The notes: a model not told the origin generated them from the letters alone. A stretch of DNA of 64,000 nucleotides from Cecembia calidifontis (GCF_004216715.1 NZ_SGXG01000001.1:4014501-4078500); one strand, 5' to 3'. Shown: positions 28,204 to 37,927, counted from the first letter of the stretch. Numbers and translations are program-made.

Positions 28204-29540
28204 CCATGGGCATCATCTTGATGCTTACCTGGCCAAAAGTCGTATATGCCCAACAGCAGAAGAGTCTTTCGGAAGTGGATAGAGTCACTTATGAGCTATT
28301 CCTGCAAAAAAACTGGGATGGACTGATTGCTGAAGGAAATCAAGCCTTGAATCAGGGCATGGATTATTACTACCTCAGGGTAAGGATGGGCATAGCCTAT
28401 TATGAGAAACAAAATTACCATTTGGCTGCCCGGCATTTTGAAAAAGCTCTGGAAATGAATTATACCGAGGAATATGTCAAGGAGTATCTTTATTATTCCT
28501 ATCTGTTTTCCGGAAGACAAGCAGATGCCCAGGTTTTGGCTTCAAGCTTCCCTGATTCGTTAAAAAGGAAAACAAATACAGATCAACCGGGTTTTGTGAC
28601 AGGTTTGGACTTGGCCTACAATTACACGGGGATAGCAGATCCGGCAATTCTTGATGATTTTACCAGCAATGTTCCTTTAGATAGGGATGGTGCGCAATTC
28701 ATTCCCAGGCAACACCACTACTTCTTTATTGGCTTGCAACACCATCTTTCCCCGAGGTTGTCTTTTTATCATGGATATTCCCACCTCCAGGTAAGCCACC
28801 TCAGGTACGTACAGGCCTCTGAAGAAGCTGTTAAGGAAAATGATTTCCCCTCTACTCTACATCAATACTATGCCAGCGCCAATCTTTTGGTTGCCAAAGG
28901 GTTTAGCGTATCGGGAGGAATCCATTTTATCAATTCCGGGTACAATTCCATCACTCAAATCGTGAGTGGTTCACCGGGAAGGCCAACCATCCGCTCCGTA
29001 GCCACCCGGGTCAACAATAATGACCTGGTAGCCTTTGCTTCTCTTTACAAAAGGTTTGATTTCATCACATTGGGTGCCAGCTATTATAGAGGTACCGTTG
29101 CTGATTTCATACAGAATCAGACCGATATCCGGTTGATCTTGTATCCTTTTGGAAACCTAAACCTCTATACCATAACCACGGGGTCTTACCAAAATCAGGA
29201 TTACAAGGATGGCAATATCAATAATAGAACCATTTTAGATCAACAAATTGGGGCAAAAATAAATAATTGGCTTTGGGCAGAAGCTTATGGCACCTTTGGC
29301 GAATTGGAAAATTTTTTCCTGAAAGATGGCCTTGTCATTTTTAACCGCATGGATCTGGTCAAGCAAAGATTGGGGGGAAGACTGATATTGCTCCCTGCCC
29401 CAAAATGGTCATTGACCTTGGATTATTCTTACATGAGCAATCAGAGTCAATTTATTCAGGTTCCTTTCACAGGAGAAAACTTCAATCAAAAGAATTATCA
29501 AATTCATTCCATAACCGCGATATCATCATGGAAATTTTAA
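28185..29540 (+). CDS. TPR-containing outer-membrane beta-barrel protein
   Basis: Exported protein of 451 residues whose start overlaps the preceding gene by 19 bases, a sign of translational coupling. The signal peptide ends VVYAQQQ. TPR-like helices (about 25-130) include AARHFEKALEMNYTEEYVKEYL. The rest is beta-rich with alternating aromatic residues and ends in WKF, typical of an outer-membrane barrel. It resembles YaiO-like TPR/barrel proteins in layout. It could be the outer-membrane part of the cluster's secretion or assembly route. Confidence 0.75.
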   Translation: MDRSILAMGIILMLTWPKVVYAQQQKSLSEVDRVTYELFLQKNWDGLIAEGNQALNQGMDYYYLRVRMGIAYYEKQNYHLAARHFEKALEMNYTEEYVKEYLYYSYLFSGRQADAQVLASSFPDSLKRKTNTDQPGFVTGLDLAYNYTGIADPAILDDFTSNVPLDRDGAQFIPRQHHYFFIGLQHHLSPRLSFYHGYSHLQVSHLRYVQASEEAVKENDFPSTLHQYYASANLLVAKGFSVSGGIHFINSGYNSITQIVSGSPGRPTIRSVATRVNNNDLVAFASLYKRFDFITLGASYYRGTVADFIQNQTDIRLILYPFGNLNLYTITTGSYQNQDYKDGNINNRTILDQQIGAKINNWLWAEAYGTFGELENFFLKDGLVIFNRMDLVKQRLGGRLILLPAPKWSLTLDYSYMSNQSQFIQVPFTGENFNQKNYQIHSITAISSWKF

Positions 29541-30193
29541 TCCCAATCTCAAATCAGACAGCAGGATTTCAGCAAATACTGTTCAGGCCTGTGAAATATG
29601 TCTTCATTGTCCTAGCCCTATTATTGGCAGGTCAGACAATGGCCCAGGAAAATATCATTCATGCATTTAAGAAGAGTTATGACCTGGAAAAAAAGGGAAA
29701 TTTCAAATCTGCTGCAGATCAGCTAAGATCAGTCTACCAAGATGATAGCTACGAGATCAATCTACGTTTGGGTTGGCTCAGCTATCAGGGCGGGCAGCTG
29801 AAAGAATCAATTGACTACTATCAGAAGGCAGTAAATCTCAAGCCTTATGCCATAGAACCCAAGTTGGGCTTGGTATTACCCCTATCCGTGCAGGGAGAAT
29901 GGGACAAGATCATCGAAATCTACCAGAAAATCCTGCAGATTGACCCCCAAAATTCATTGGTCAATTATAGGATGGGCTTGATTTATTACAATAGGGGCAA
30001 TTATGACAAAGCAGATCCTTACATCGAGAAAGTGGTCAACCTCTATCCATTTGATTATGACGGCTTGCTCTTGTTGGCCTGGAATAAGTTGTACCTTCAG
30101 AAGATGCGCGAGTCTAAAGTACTGTTCCAGAAAGTATTGATGTACCATCCTGAGGATGAGTCAGCACTGGAGGGACTAAAATTGATCAAATAG
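29528..30193 (+). CDS. Periplasmic TPR protein
   Basis: Protein of 221 residues from the ATG at 29528, which overlaps the previous stop by 13 bases. A GTG at 29591 is an alternative start that would leave a compact signal peptide ending LLLAGQTMAQ. At least four TPR units follow (SAADQLRSVYQDDSYEINLRLG, SIDYYQKAVNLKPYAIEPKLG-type helices, then two more to the C-terminus). It has no catalytic motif and is probably a scaffold for the neighbouring barrel or transporter. It is the sixth gene of the run starting at 23334. Confidence 0.8.
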   Translation: MEILIPISNQTAGFQQILFRPVKYVFIVLALLLAGQTMAQENIIHAFKKSYDLEKKGNFKSAADQLRSVYQDDSYEINLRLGWLSYQGGQLKESIDYYQKAVNLKPYAIEPKLGLVLPLSVQGEWDKIIEIYQKILQIDPQNSLVNYRMGLIYYNRGNYDKADPYIEKVVNLYPFDYDGLLLLAWNKLYLQKMRESKVLFQKVLMYHPEDESALEGLKLIK

Positions 30194-30215
30194 AACATCA
30201 TCACATCAAAAAAAT

Positions 30216-30710
30216 ATGAAGCCCCAGTTTAATTTCCCCGCAACTTTCAGGTTGGTCCTTATTACTTTGGGATTGATAGTTCTTGTATCAGTCCAGGCAA
30301 AAGACGCACTTCAATCCCCATCAAAAGAGGGGGCCAATATCTTACTTCCAATTGAGCAAGAACATGACATCAAAGCCCTCAAGTTGATGGCACAGCAATG
30401 TTTCAGCTGCCACAACCCTGATATGACAGGAGGCCCTCAGAGCAGGCTTGGACCGCCTATGTTTATGGTCCGCCGACATTATTACCATGAAGGGGTTTCG
30501 AAAGACGAATTCATTGCCGGTATAGTGAGTTTTGTCAAAAATCCCAGTGAAGAAAAATCCAGAATGAAGGGGGCCATAAAAAATTTCGGCCTTATGCCGG
30601 GTATTTATGTAGATGAGGATGATATAAAATTGATCGCTGCCTACATTTATGACAATGACCTCTCTTCAGAAGAATGGAAAAAGAAATGGGAAGCATTTAA
30701 AAAAGGCTAA
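30216..30710 (+). CDS. Periplasmic monoheme c-type cytochrome
   Basis: Protein of 164 residues with a signal peptide ending VSVQAKD and a single haem site, QCFSCH (Cys62, Cys65, His66). A Met in FGLMPG (about residue 125) is the probable distal ligand. It is 22 bases after the TPR gene and last in the cluster. It may receive electrons in the periplasm from an unknown oxidoreductase. It could also belong to a separate respiratory function and be co-transcribed by chance. Confidence 0.85.
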   Translation: MKPQFNFPATFRLVLITLGLIVLVSVQAKDALQSPSKEGANILLPIEQEHDIKALKLMAQQCFSCHNPDMTGGPQSRLGPPMFMVRRHYYHEGVSKDEFIAGIVSFVKNPSEEKSRMKGAIKNFGLMPGIYVDEDDIKLIAAYIYDNDLSSEEWKKKWEAFKKG

Positions 30711-30723
30711 ACTCTCATATTAG

Positions 30724-30756
30724 AATCCTTCTATGATTTTTTATCATAGAAGGATT
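30724..30756. terminator. Bidirectional hairpin between the cytochrome and the Gfo/Idh gene
   Basis: AATCCTTCTATGAT and ATCATAGAAGGATT form a perfect 14-bp stem with a TTTTT loop. It lies between convergent genes and overlaps the last codons and stop of the minus-strand oxidoreductase, so it can end transcription from both sides, though neither side has a long T run. Confidence 0.6.
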
Positions 30757-31744
30757 TCACCATTTCATCCATCACCCAATTGGTCCTGGCCCCGGTCAAT
30801 CCGGTACTGGCACATTCACCCGTACCCAGCAAGTCCTCCACAATACTTTGAATCAAAGGCTGCTGTATATGATAAGGAAGTTCCAATTCAAAATGCTGCA
30901 ATGAATCCAGATCAGCCTCCAGAATAAATGCACCTTTTCCAAAAGTTTCGAAAGTAATTTTGCCCTTGCTGCCATAAATAACCACTTCATCTATCTGGGC
31001 ATCTTTAGAAGAACTGAAGCACCAATTCCCTGTACCAAGTACTCCGCTTTCAAATAAAAAACTTCCTGCAACCATGTCCTCTGCTTCGTAAGCTTTGGCC
31101 TGATTGACAGCAATTCCATGCGCTTTAATAATGGGACCGAAAAAGAAATCCAGCAGGTCCAGTTGATGGGAAGCCAGGTCAAAAAAATACCCCCCTCCCG
31201 CAATCCGGGGATCAACCCTCCAGTTGTTTTCCAAGTGAACAACCACATCCGGCCTCAATACCTGTTTTAAATTGATATGAACAGTCCTCACCTCCCCTAT
31301 AGCTCCATCATTTATCAGTTTCTTGATTTTTAAAAAATGAGGTAAGGCCCTTCGGTAATAGGCAACATAAAGTGGCACATTTGCTTTTTCACAAACAGCT
31401 ATCATTTCCTGACATTCAGCAAAGTTTCTAGCCATGGGTTTTTCCACATAAACAGGTTTCCCGAATTGCGCCGCCAATCTGGCATAGGGAAGATGCATGT
31501 GGGGAGGAGTTGCAATATAAACGGCATTTACCTCAGGATCTTCAATGAGTTCCTGTGCAGAGGTATACCATTTGGCAACCCCATGCCTCTTGGCATAATC
31601 CTTAACCTTTTCCTCATCCCTTCGCATGACTGCCACCAATTTGCTGTGGGGCACCAAGTTCATCGCAGGGGCAGATTTTCTTTCACACACATTTCCAACC
31701 CCAATCACACCCCATCTGACTTCATTATCCTGTATTTTTTTCAT
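30731..31744 (-). CDS. Gfo/Idh/MocA-family NAD(P)-dependent oxidoreductase
   Basis: Sugar- or cyclitol-type dehydrogenase, 337 residues from the ATG at 31744 (MKKIQDNEVRWGVIGVGNV), a better start than an in-frame ATG 45 bases upstream. The Rossmann motif is WGVIGVGNVCERK and the family signature is VYVEKPMARN. The substrate-domain HQLDLLDFFFG contains the catalytic His after the conserved GGGYFFDLAS segment. It stands alone between convergent and divergent neighbours. The substrate cannot be read from the sequence. Confidence 0.92.
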   Translation of the reverse strand: MKKIQDNEVRWGVIGVGNVCERKSAPAMNLVPHSKLVAVMRRDEEKVKDYAKRHGVAKWYTSAQELIEDPEVNAVYIATPPHMHLPYARLAAQFGKPVYVEKPMARNFAECQEMIAVCEKANVPLYVAYYRRALPHFLKIKKLINDGAIGEVRTVHINLKQVLRPDVVVHLENNWRVDPRIAGGGYFFDLASHQLDLLDFFFGPIIKAHGIAVNQAKAYEAEDMVAGSFLFESGVLGTGNWCFSSSKDAQIDEVVIYGSKGKITFETFGKGAFILEADLDSLQHFELELPYHIQQPLIQSIVEDLLGTGECASTGLTGARTNWVMDEMVKSFYDKKS

Positions 31745-32111
31745 TTTGAAATATACGCAAATTTGTAAAGCCCGAAAACCGATATCCAACTATTCAATGA
31801 GTTCAAAATAATCTTCGAAAATAATTTTCCTGGAAAAACTAAAAGCCATGTCCATAAAGAAAACTTCTGGAAAAATTTGAAAAAATCATATCAAAATCCT
31901 TTAAATTTAAGTAACAAAGCATCAACACCTTCACTGTTGTAACGATTACCTTTTATGACCGAACAATTAAAATACCCTGTTGGTACTTTTAGGGTGTATT
32001 CTTGGCATTGTAAACACCATTTGGGGCATATAAGGATAGTCTCAAAAACAAAGTAAGGCACAAAAACACCTGATTTTTGGAAATTGACAATACTGGCCTT
32101 AGCTTCAAGCC
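31745..32111. other. Non-coding gap upstream of divergent genes
   Basis: 367 bases between the Gfo/Idh gene (-) and the HMG-CoA lyase-like gene (+). No ORF, hairpin or RNA gene was recognised, so it probably only holds the two promoters. Confidence 0.5.
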
Positions 32112-32960
32112 ATGATAAAATTGATAGAATGCCCTAGAGATGCGATGCAGGGCAGAGAAGTTTTCATTGATACGGCCATAAAAGCAGCTTATATCAATCA
32201 GTTGCTACAGGTAGGTTTTGACACCATTGATTTCGGTAGTTTTGTAAGCCCTAAAGCCATTCCCCAAATGAGGGATACCGCAGAGGTTCTTTCTTTATTG
32301 GACCTGCACCAATCCAAATCAAAGCTACTTGCCATTGTAGCCAACGAAAGGGGGGCCAATGAAGCTTTATTGTTTGAGGAAATTGATTACCTGGGCTTCC
32401 CGTTATCGGTTTCCGAAACATTCCAACAAAGAAATACCAACAGGTCCATTCAGAAAGCTCTTGAAACAGTAGAGGAAATCCAAAATCTATGTGAAAATAA
32501 AGGTAAAACCTTGGTCACCTACCTGAGTATGGGTTTTGGAAATCCTTATGGAGACCCCTACTCTCCGGATCTTGTTGCTGAATTTGTACAACACCTCCAC
32601 GACCTGGAAATAAAAATCATTTCCTTTGCTGACACCATTGGTACTGCAGAGCCTTCACTTATAGCTGAACTCTATCAGGTTAATGCACAGGCTTATCCTC
32701 AAATTGAATTTGGAATGCATCTCCACACTAGGCCACAAGATTTAAAACCGAAAATTGAGGCTGCATTAAAAGCAGGCTGCAGAAGATTTGATGGAGCCCT
32801 TAAAGGTTATGGAGGATGTCCTATGGCAAAAGATGAACTGGTAGGAAACGTAGCGACTGAAAACCTGATCAGAATATTGGAAGAAAACGGATATGCCCCC
32901 AATTTGGATAAAAACGAATTTTCTGAAGCCATGAAGTTGGCCCAGGCGGTTTTTGGCTGA
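32112..32960 (+). CDS. Hydroxymethylglutaryl-CoA lyase-like aldolase
   Basis: TIM-barrel lyase of 282 residues that splits HMG-CoA into acetyl-CoA and acetoacetate, a step of leucine degradation. IECPRDAMQG carries the metal-binding Asp and Arg, FGMHLHTRPQD the metal-binding His pair, and GGCPMAKDELVGNVATE the active-site Cys loop. The loop differs slightly from the usual GGCPYAKGASGN, but the key Cys is kept. Homocitrate/isopropylmalate synthase relatives are excluded by the length and this loop. It stands alone. Confidence 0.88.
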   Translation: MIKLIECPRDAMQGREVFIDTAIKAAYINQLLQVGFDTIDFGSFVSPKAIPQMRDTAEVLSLLDLHQSKSKLLAIVANERGANEALLFEEIDYLGFPLSVSETFQQRNTNRSIQKALETVEEIQNLCENKGKTLVTYLSMGFGNPYGDPYSPDLVAEFVQHLHDLEIKIISFADTIGTAEPSLIAELYQVNAQAYPQIEFGMHLHTRPQDLKPKIEAALKAGCRRFDGALKGYGGCPMAKDELVGNVATENLIRILEENGYAPNLDKNEFSEAMKLAQAVFG

Positions 32961-33038
32961 TCAATCCTCAAAATTAACCGCTTGAAGTTTAATTTTTCTT
33001 TGCGCTAAGGATAGGTTTATCTTTGGAAACAGAAGCTC

Positions 33039-33599
33039 ATGAACAGAATTTCCATAATAGCCAATATTACCAGGATCCACCGACGAATCCACAAATGGAT
33101 CAGCATTCCATTTGTTGTTTTTCTTATCCTGATAGGAATCACTGCCATATTATTGGCTTGGAAAAAAGAACTGCATTTAATACCAAAAACACAAAAAACC
33201 AGGGTGGAAACGCCCTCAAATTGGATTCCTGTTGAAAAAATCCTGGAGATTGGCAGTCACTATATGCGGGATAGCTTACATAAAGAAAGCGAAATTGACC
33301 GCTTGGATATCCGCCCGGACAAGGGCATTGTCAAAATCATTTTTAAATACCACTTCACTGAAATCCAAATAGACGGCTATTCAGGGGAAATAGTATCTGT
33401 AGCCCAGCGGAATTCAGACCTGATTGAAAAAATTCATGACGGAAGTATCCTGGATTTTTTGAGCAGGACAGATTCCGAAAACAGCAAGTTGATCTATTCT
33501 ACTTTGACCTCTTTAGCTTTGATCTTTTTAGGGATATCGGGGTTTTATTTATGGTACAATCCCAAAAGAATCAAAAAGCTCAAAAAAGGATCTGGATAA
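33039..33599 (+). CDS. PepSY-type membrane protein
   Basis: Protein of 186 residues with two transmembrane helices (about 20-43 and 152-175) enclosing a periplasmic domain of about 100 residues that resembles PepSY. HRRIHKWISIPFVVFLILIG is typical of PepSY-associated TM proteins found with siderophore and redox systems. The second helix is followed by a charged tail, YNPKRIKKLKKGSG. The function is unknown. It stands alone, 62 bases before the phosphate transporter. Confidence 0.8.
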   Translation: MNRISIIANITRIHRRIHKWISIPFVVFLILIGITAILLAWKKELHLIPKTQKTRVETPSNWIPVEKILEIGSHYMRDSLHKESEIDRLDIRPDKGIVKIIFKYHFTEIQIDGYSGEIVSVAQRNSDLIEKIHDGSILDFLSRTDSENSKLIYSTLTSLALIFLGISGFYLWYNPKRIKKLKKGSG

Positions 33600-33661
33600 A
33601 ACTTTAGCAAACAGGTTTTTTTAGCCTTATTTTTATATTTGCTTAAAAGCGTGGCCCTAAT

Positions 33662-35305
33662 ATGGAAAAAGAGGTTTTTGATTTTTGGCAATTCTTCGCT
33701 GGTATAGGCATTTTTCTTTGGGGCATGCACCAATTGGAAAATGCCATCAAAGAACTGGGAGGTAAGTCCTTCAGAAACCTACTGCAGCGGTTCACGGACT
33801 CCTCCATCAAAGGCATCCTGATCGGAACACTGATCACAGCGGTTCTTCAAAGCAGTTCTTTGGTGACCTTGATGGTTTTGGCCTTTTTGGGAGCAGGGGT
33901 AATCCAACTCAAGAATGCGATAGGAGTAATAATGGGCGCAAATTTAGGAACCACCGTAACGGCCTGGATAGTGGCTACCCTTGGATTTAAACTCAGTGTG
34001 GCAGATTTCGCCATGCCTTTTTTAGCCTTAGGCAGTATTTTTTCCCTGTTTTTTTCCAGTAGGCCCCAAGTGCGAGAGACCGGTATTTTTTTGGTGGGTT
34101 TTGGTTTGCTTTTTTTGGGCCTGGACTTTATGAAAACAGCCATAGAGGCAGTTGCAGATCAAATTGATCTGGAAAGATTCCATCAATATGGCTTATGGAT
34201 CTATCTCCTCATAGGAATTGTGGTGACAGCGCTGATCCAATCTAGTTCAGCCATGGTGGTGATTATTCTAAGCTCTATGAGCGCAGGCTTGATCACCTTA
34301 TTGGAAGGTGCTGTTTTGATTATTGGAGCTAATATCGGTACGACCATCACCGTAGCAATAGGCTCATTGAATGGGTCAGCTGATAAAAAGAGGCTTGCTT
34401 TGTCCCATTTTCTATTCAATTTGATTACTGGAATTTTGGTATTTGCATTTGTCCGTCAACTCGTAGATGTCACCATGTCCGTATTCTCTATCAAAGATCC
34501 CTTGATGGAACTTGTGCTCTTAAATACGGTTATCAATTTGATAGGCATCATTCTGTTTTTCCCTTTTATTTCCCAGCTGGAGAAATGGCTAAAAACCAGG
34601 TTTACTTCTGCGGAACCGGAAGGTGTTTCCCTATATATCAAAAATGTAAGCGTTCAGATTCCTGAAGCAGCCATAGCTGCACTGAAGAAAGAAATACAGG
34701 TAGCTTTTGACAAAACCATCAATTTTATGGTAAATGTCTGGGATGGATATGGCAATAATAATGTATCCATTTGGAGAAAAATATTATTCCAGCCAAAAGA
34801 CCTGATGGCAGAATATCGGGCCATCAAAAAACTGGAGGATGAATTAACCGCTTATCACATTGACCTTCAGGAACAAAACCTCACTTTAGAAGAAGCAAAA
34901 TTGCTAACATCACTGATGCTTACCTTGAGAACCATGGTTTATGCAGCCAAGGACCTGAAGGATGTCATGCACAACATAGAAGACATGGCAGATGAGGATG
35001 ATCCTATCGCCAGGGAATACTATGAAAAGCTAAAAAAATACACCTTTGACTTCATTGGAAAAGTGAAAAAATACATTCATGAAGAAGATCCCCAAGTACC
35101 GGCACCTGACTGGGTAGGTGATAATGCCAAGCAGTATAAAAAATGGATCCATGACCTTTATGAAATCATTAAAACCACTACACCGGAATTTCCGGTTTCT
35201 ACCTTGACCAATGTCATCAAACAGGTAATATCCAGTCTGGATAACCTGGGCAGTTCCAGTATTTATTGGAAACTGAAGAAAAAAGAAGTGCTTGATGTGG
35301 AATAA
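33662..35305 (+). CDS. Na/Pi-cotransporter family protein with PhoU-like C-terminus
   Basis: Sodium-phosphate symporter-like protein of 547 residues. Two QSSS repeats are present, TAVLQSSSLVTLMVL and TALIQSSSAMVVIIL, each with a following MGANLGTT/IGANIGTT segment, the hallmark of the NptA/PNaS family. About eight membrane helices are followed from about residue 330 by an all-helical PhoU-like domain. It probably exports or imports phosphate, and it is monocistronic. Confidence 0.92.
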   Translation: MEKEVFDFWQFFAGIGIFLWGMHQLENAIKELGGKSFRNLLQRFTDSSIKGILIGTLITAVLQSSSLVTLMVLAFLGAGVIQLKNAIGVIMGANLGTTVTAWIVATLGFKLSVADFAMPFLALGSIFSLFFSSRPQVRETGIFLVGFGLLFLGLDFMKTAIEAVADQIDLERFHQYGLWIYLLIGIVVTALIQSSSAMVVIILSSMSAGLITLLEGAVLIIGANIGTTITVAIGSLNGSADKKRLALSHFLFNLITGILVFAFVRQLVDVTMSVFSIKDPLMELVLLNTVINLIGIILFFPFISQLEKWLKTRFTSAEPEGVSLYIKNVSVQIPEAAIAALKKEIQVAFDKTINFMVNVWDGYGNNNVSIWRKILFQPKDLMAEYRAIKKLEDELTAYHIDLQEQNLTLEEAKLLTSLMLTLRTMVYAAKDLKDVMHNIEDMADEDDPIAREYYEKLKKYTFDFIGKVKKYIHEEDPQVPAPDWVGDNAKQYKKWIHDLYEIIKTTTPEFPVSTLTNVIKQVISSLDNLGSSSIYWKLKKKEVLDVE

Positions 35306-35402
35306 AAAAGGTTACTTTTCATCCTTTTGAAATGGAATAAAATTTCCTTCAATCAGAATCTAAGTAACCTCAAAAGCTTTGTAGGCTTTTCTTGCTGGGG
35401 TT

Positions 35403-36230
35403 TTATTCAAATTTTACGCTTAGTACCGGGATTTCAGTTTTATAAAGGACTGTATCCGTCACTCCTATCTGGTAAGAACTTTTCCCTGTCCTATCAGAAG
35501 AAGCAATACCGATAAAACCGATTTTATGGCTTTCGGCAAACTCAATGATACCTTTTTCGGGTTCCTGATGGCAGTAAATATGCTTGTGAATGACCATATC
35601 CTCTAATCCTTTAGCATAGTGGTCCATCCTTTTTTGTGCCTCGCTGGAATTGACAAAGGCACTTGGGGTATTGACAAAAAGGAAATGGACCGAGGTATGG
35701 AAGGCTTTGATAAAGGGCTTCATTTTTACGAATGCCGGCTTGGATTCTTCATTGAACATGGAAGCAAAAACCATTTTTCTAAGGTGGTTACCATTCATGG
35801 CTTTTTTGACTGCCAATACGGGGCAATCCGCATTCCTGATCACTTTTTGAAGGTTTGAGCCTACAAATTTTTCTTTACTATGCTCTTTGCCGTGGGCTCC
35901 AAGGACTATTAGATCAGCTTTGTGTTTGTTGGCTACATCAAGAATGATTTCATGAGGAACCCCAACCCCTACAACCGATTCTACCGGTACACCTCCCAAT
36001 TTATGTTCCATGACATAAGCTTTTAATTTATCCTTGGCTTCAGCCTCTGCATCCAGGATATCGGGATGTTGTTTCTTTTTATCTGCACTCAGGTTTTTCC
36101 AGTCCAGTGCTGAATTCACAACATTGACACAGGTTATACTGCTGTTCTCTTTGTCAGCAATTTTAAGTGCCGTTAAGAAGGCGCTATCAGCATAAGAAGA
36201 GAAATCGATAGGAACAATGATACGTTTCAT
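35403..36230 (-). CDS. Universal stress protein, two UspA domains
   Basis: Cytoplasmic protein of 275 residues with two tandem UspA folds (about 1-145 and 150-275). The first has the nucleotide-binding pattern GAHGKEHSKEKFVGS ending VRN/ADCPVLAVK. The second ends GIASSDRTGKSSYQIG and VLYKTEIPVLSVKFE. The first domain keeps the ATP-site glycines; the second is looser. It is convergent with the phosphate transporter. Confidence 0.9.
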   Translation of the reverse strand: MKRIIVPIDFSSYADSAFLTALKIADKENSSITCVNVVNSALDWKNLSADKKKQHPDILDAEAEAKDKLKAYVMEHKLGGVPVESVVGVGVPHEIILDVANKHKADLIVLGAHGKEHSKEKFVGSNLQKVIRNADCPVLAVKKAMNGNHLRKMVFASMFNEESKPAFVKMKPFIKAFHTSVHFLFVNTPSAFVNSSEAQKRMDHYAKGLEDMVIHKHIYCHQEPEKGIIEFAESHKIGFIGIASSDRTGKSSYQIGVTDTVLYKTEIPVLSVKFE

Positions 36231-36390
36231 GGCTGCGTTAGTTTTGGTTATCTCTTAAGCCAAATATCCAAAAATCCTTGCTGCCAAACCCTGATGAAAA
36301 TCATGTAATAGCCTGATTATTACTGTCAGAAAAAAACAATCAGAGAACTAAATTTGATCTGTAAGATTAATAAACCAAAATTACTTAGCC

Positions 36391-37152
36391 ATGACTTTAA
36401 AAGGAAAATACGCCATCATCACCGGAGGAGCAGGAGGAATCGGAAAAGCAACTGCCAAGCTGTTTTTGAATGAAGGGGCTGCCGGAATACTTTTGGTAGA
36501 CTTGAGCGAGAAAAACCTTGAAGAGGCAAAAAAAGAACTTGCGGACAAAAGGATACATACGCATGCATCCAATGTAAGCAAGCCTTCAGATGTTAAAGCC
36601 TACACTGATAAAGCTGTTGCATTATTCGGGCAGTTGGATATTGTCTTCCTAAATGCCGGTACTGAAGGTGTGGTAAAACCATTGACCGAATATTCTGAGG
36701 AGGAATTTGACCTGGTGATGAACGTGAACGTCAAGGGGGGTTGGCTGGGATTAAAATATGCCTTCCCTCACATGCAAAAGGCTGGTGGGGCAATTATGAT
36801 CACTTCTTCGGTAGCAGGATTAACGGGAACCGCAAAAATGGTGGCTTATACGACCAGTAAACATGCGGTAATCGGAACCATGCGGGTAGCAGCCAAAGAA
36901 GGTGCCCCGTTCAATATCCGTGTCAACACCATCCATCCAGGACCAGTGGAAAATAGGATGATGCGCTCTCTGGAAGACCAAATGGCACCAGGGGCAGGTG
37001 AGCAAGTCAAAAAAGGCTTTGAAAGCATGGTCCCGTTGGGCCGGTATGCTGTCAATGAAGATATTGCGAATATGGCGGCCTATCTGGCCTCCGATAATGC
37101 AAAATATATTACCGGAGCGACTTTCGTGGTTGACGGTGGTTTTAGTGCTTAA
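36391..37152 (+). CDS. Short-chain dehydrogenase/reductase
   Basis: NAD(P)-dependent SDR of 253 residues. The cofactor motif is TGGAGGIGKATA, the structural motif is NAGTEG, and the catalytic Ser/Tyr/Lys are in ITSSVAGL and VAYTTSKHA. The C-terminal GATFVVDGGFSA is the usual ending of classical SDRs. Asp at LLVDLSE after the second strand suggests NAD preference. The substrate is unknown. A strong terminator follows. Confidence 0.94.
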   Translation: MTLKGKYAIITGGAGGIGKATAKLFLNEGAAGILLVDLSEKNLEEAKKELADKRIHTHASNVSKPSDVKAYTDKAVALFGQLDIVFLNAGTEGVVKPLTEYSEEEFDLVMNVNVKGGWLGLKYAFPHMQKAGGAIMITSSVAGLTGTAKMVAYTTSKHAVIGTMRVAAKEGAPFNIRVNTIHPGPVENRMMRSLEDQMAPGAGEQVKKGFESMVPLGRYAVNEDIANMAAYLASDNAKYITGATFVVDGGFSA

Positions 37153-37170
37153 ATAATAGGTTTGGTGGTT

Positions 37171-37206
37171 GAAAAGGGCCGGGTAAATTATCCGGCCTTT
37201 TTCTAT
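37171..37206 (+). terminator. Terminator of the SDR gene
   Basis: AAAAGGGCCGG pairs with CCGGCCTTTTT around a short AT-rich loop, followed by T. It starts 19 bases after the stop codon. Confidence 0.88.
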
Positions 37207-37267
37207 TGTAACATTTATCACTAAATTAGGGGAACACCAAAACCTACTTTTAACCAAAAATTACAAT

Positions 37268-37924
37268 ATGGAACTAGAGGAACTCAAAGTTAAACTCCCG
37301 AATATCACAGACCCCAACTTATTGAATGCACTTTTGGAAAATGGCACTATCTATGAGTTCTTACCGGGTAAAATTATTACCGAACCCGGTCAATTCATCA
37401 AAATGGTTCCGATCGTACTGGAAGGAGCAATCAAAATCCTAAGAATGGACGAAGATGGAAAAGAGTTGTTCCTTTATTACCTGGAGCCTGGGGAAACTTG
37501 TGCTTTGTCTTTGACCTGTTGTTCTGCCTCCAAACCCAGTGAAATCAAGGCTGTAGCTGAAGAAAAAACCGTCATCCTAGGTATTCCAATCGCCAAACAT
37601 GAACAATGGCTGGATCAATTCAAGCAGTGGAAAGATTTTGTAGCCATGACTTACCAAAACAGGTTCCAGGAAATGCTGATAGCTTTGGATGCCGTAGCTT
37701 TCAAGAGAATGGATGAAAGGTTGATGCGCTATATAGTCACCAAGATGAAGCAGCATAAAACCAATGAACTCCATATCACCCATCAGGAAATTGCCAATGA
37801 ATTGGGCACATCCAGAGAAGTGATTTCCAGACTTTTAAAGCAGTTGGAAAAGAAAAAGTGGATTGAATTAGGTAGAAATATCATTTATATCAGAGACGAC
37901 TTCGAGGAGTTGATCAGTGCTTAA
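37268..37924 (+). CDS. Crp/Fnr-family transcriptional regulator
   Basis: DNA-binding regulator of 218 residues. The N-terminal cyclic-nucleotide-like domain has EPGQFIKMVPIVLEGAIKILR and GETCALSLTCCSASKPS, the Cys-containing segment common in this Bacteroidetes group. The C-terminal winged helix has THQEIANELGTSREVISRLLKQLE, the Crp-type recognition helix. The Cys cluster might sense redox or metals; this is unproven. It may respond to stress or to the oxygen and nitrate state, but no target is shown. Confidence 0.92.
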   Translation: MELEELKVKLPNITDPNLLNALLENGTIYEFLPGKIITEPGQFIKMVPIVLEGAIKILRMDEDGKELFLYYLEPGETCALSLTCCSASKPSEIKAVAEEKTVILGIPIAKHEQWLDQFKQWKDFVAMTYQNRFQEMLIALDAVAFKRMDERLMRYIVTKMKQHKTNELHITHQEIANELGTSREVISRLLKQLEKKKWIELGRNIIYIRDDFEELISA

Positions 37925-37927
37925 AAG

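Noticed and set aside
36301..36390. Possible RNA gene before the SDR gene
   Set aside because: AT-rich with no tRNA-like cloverleaf or conserved RNA motif.
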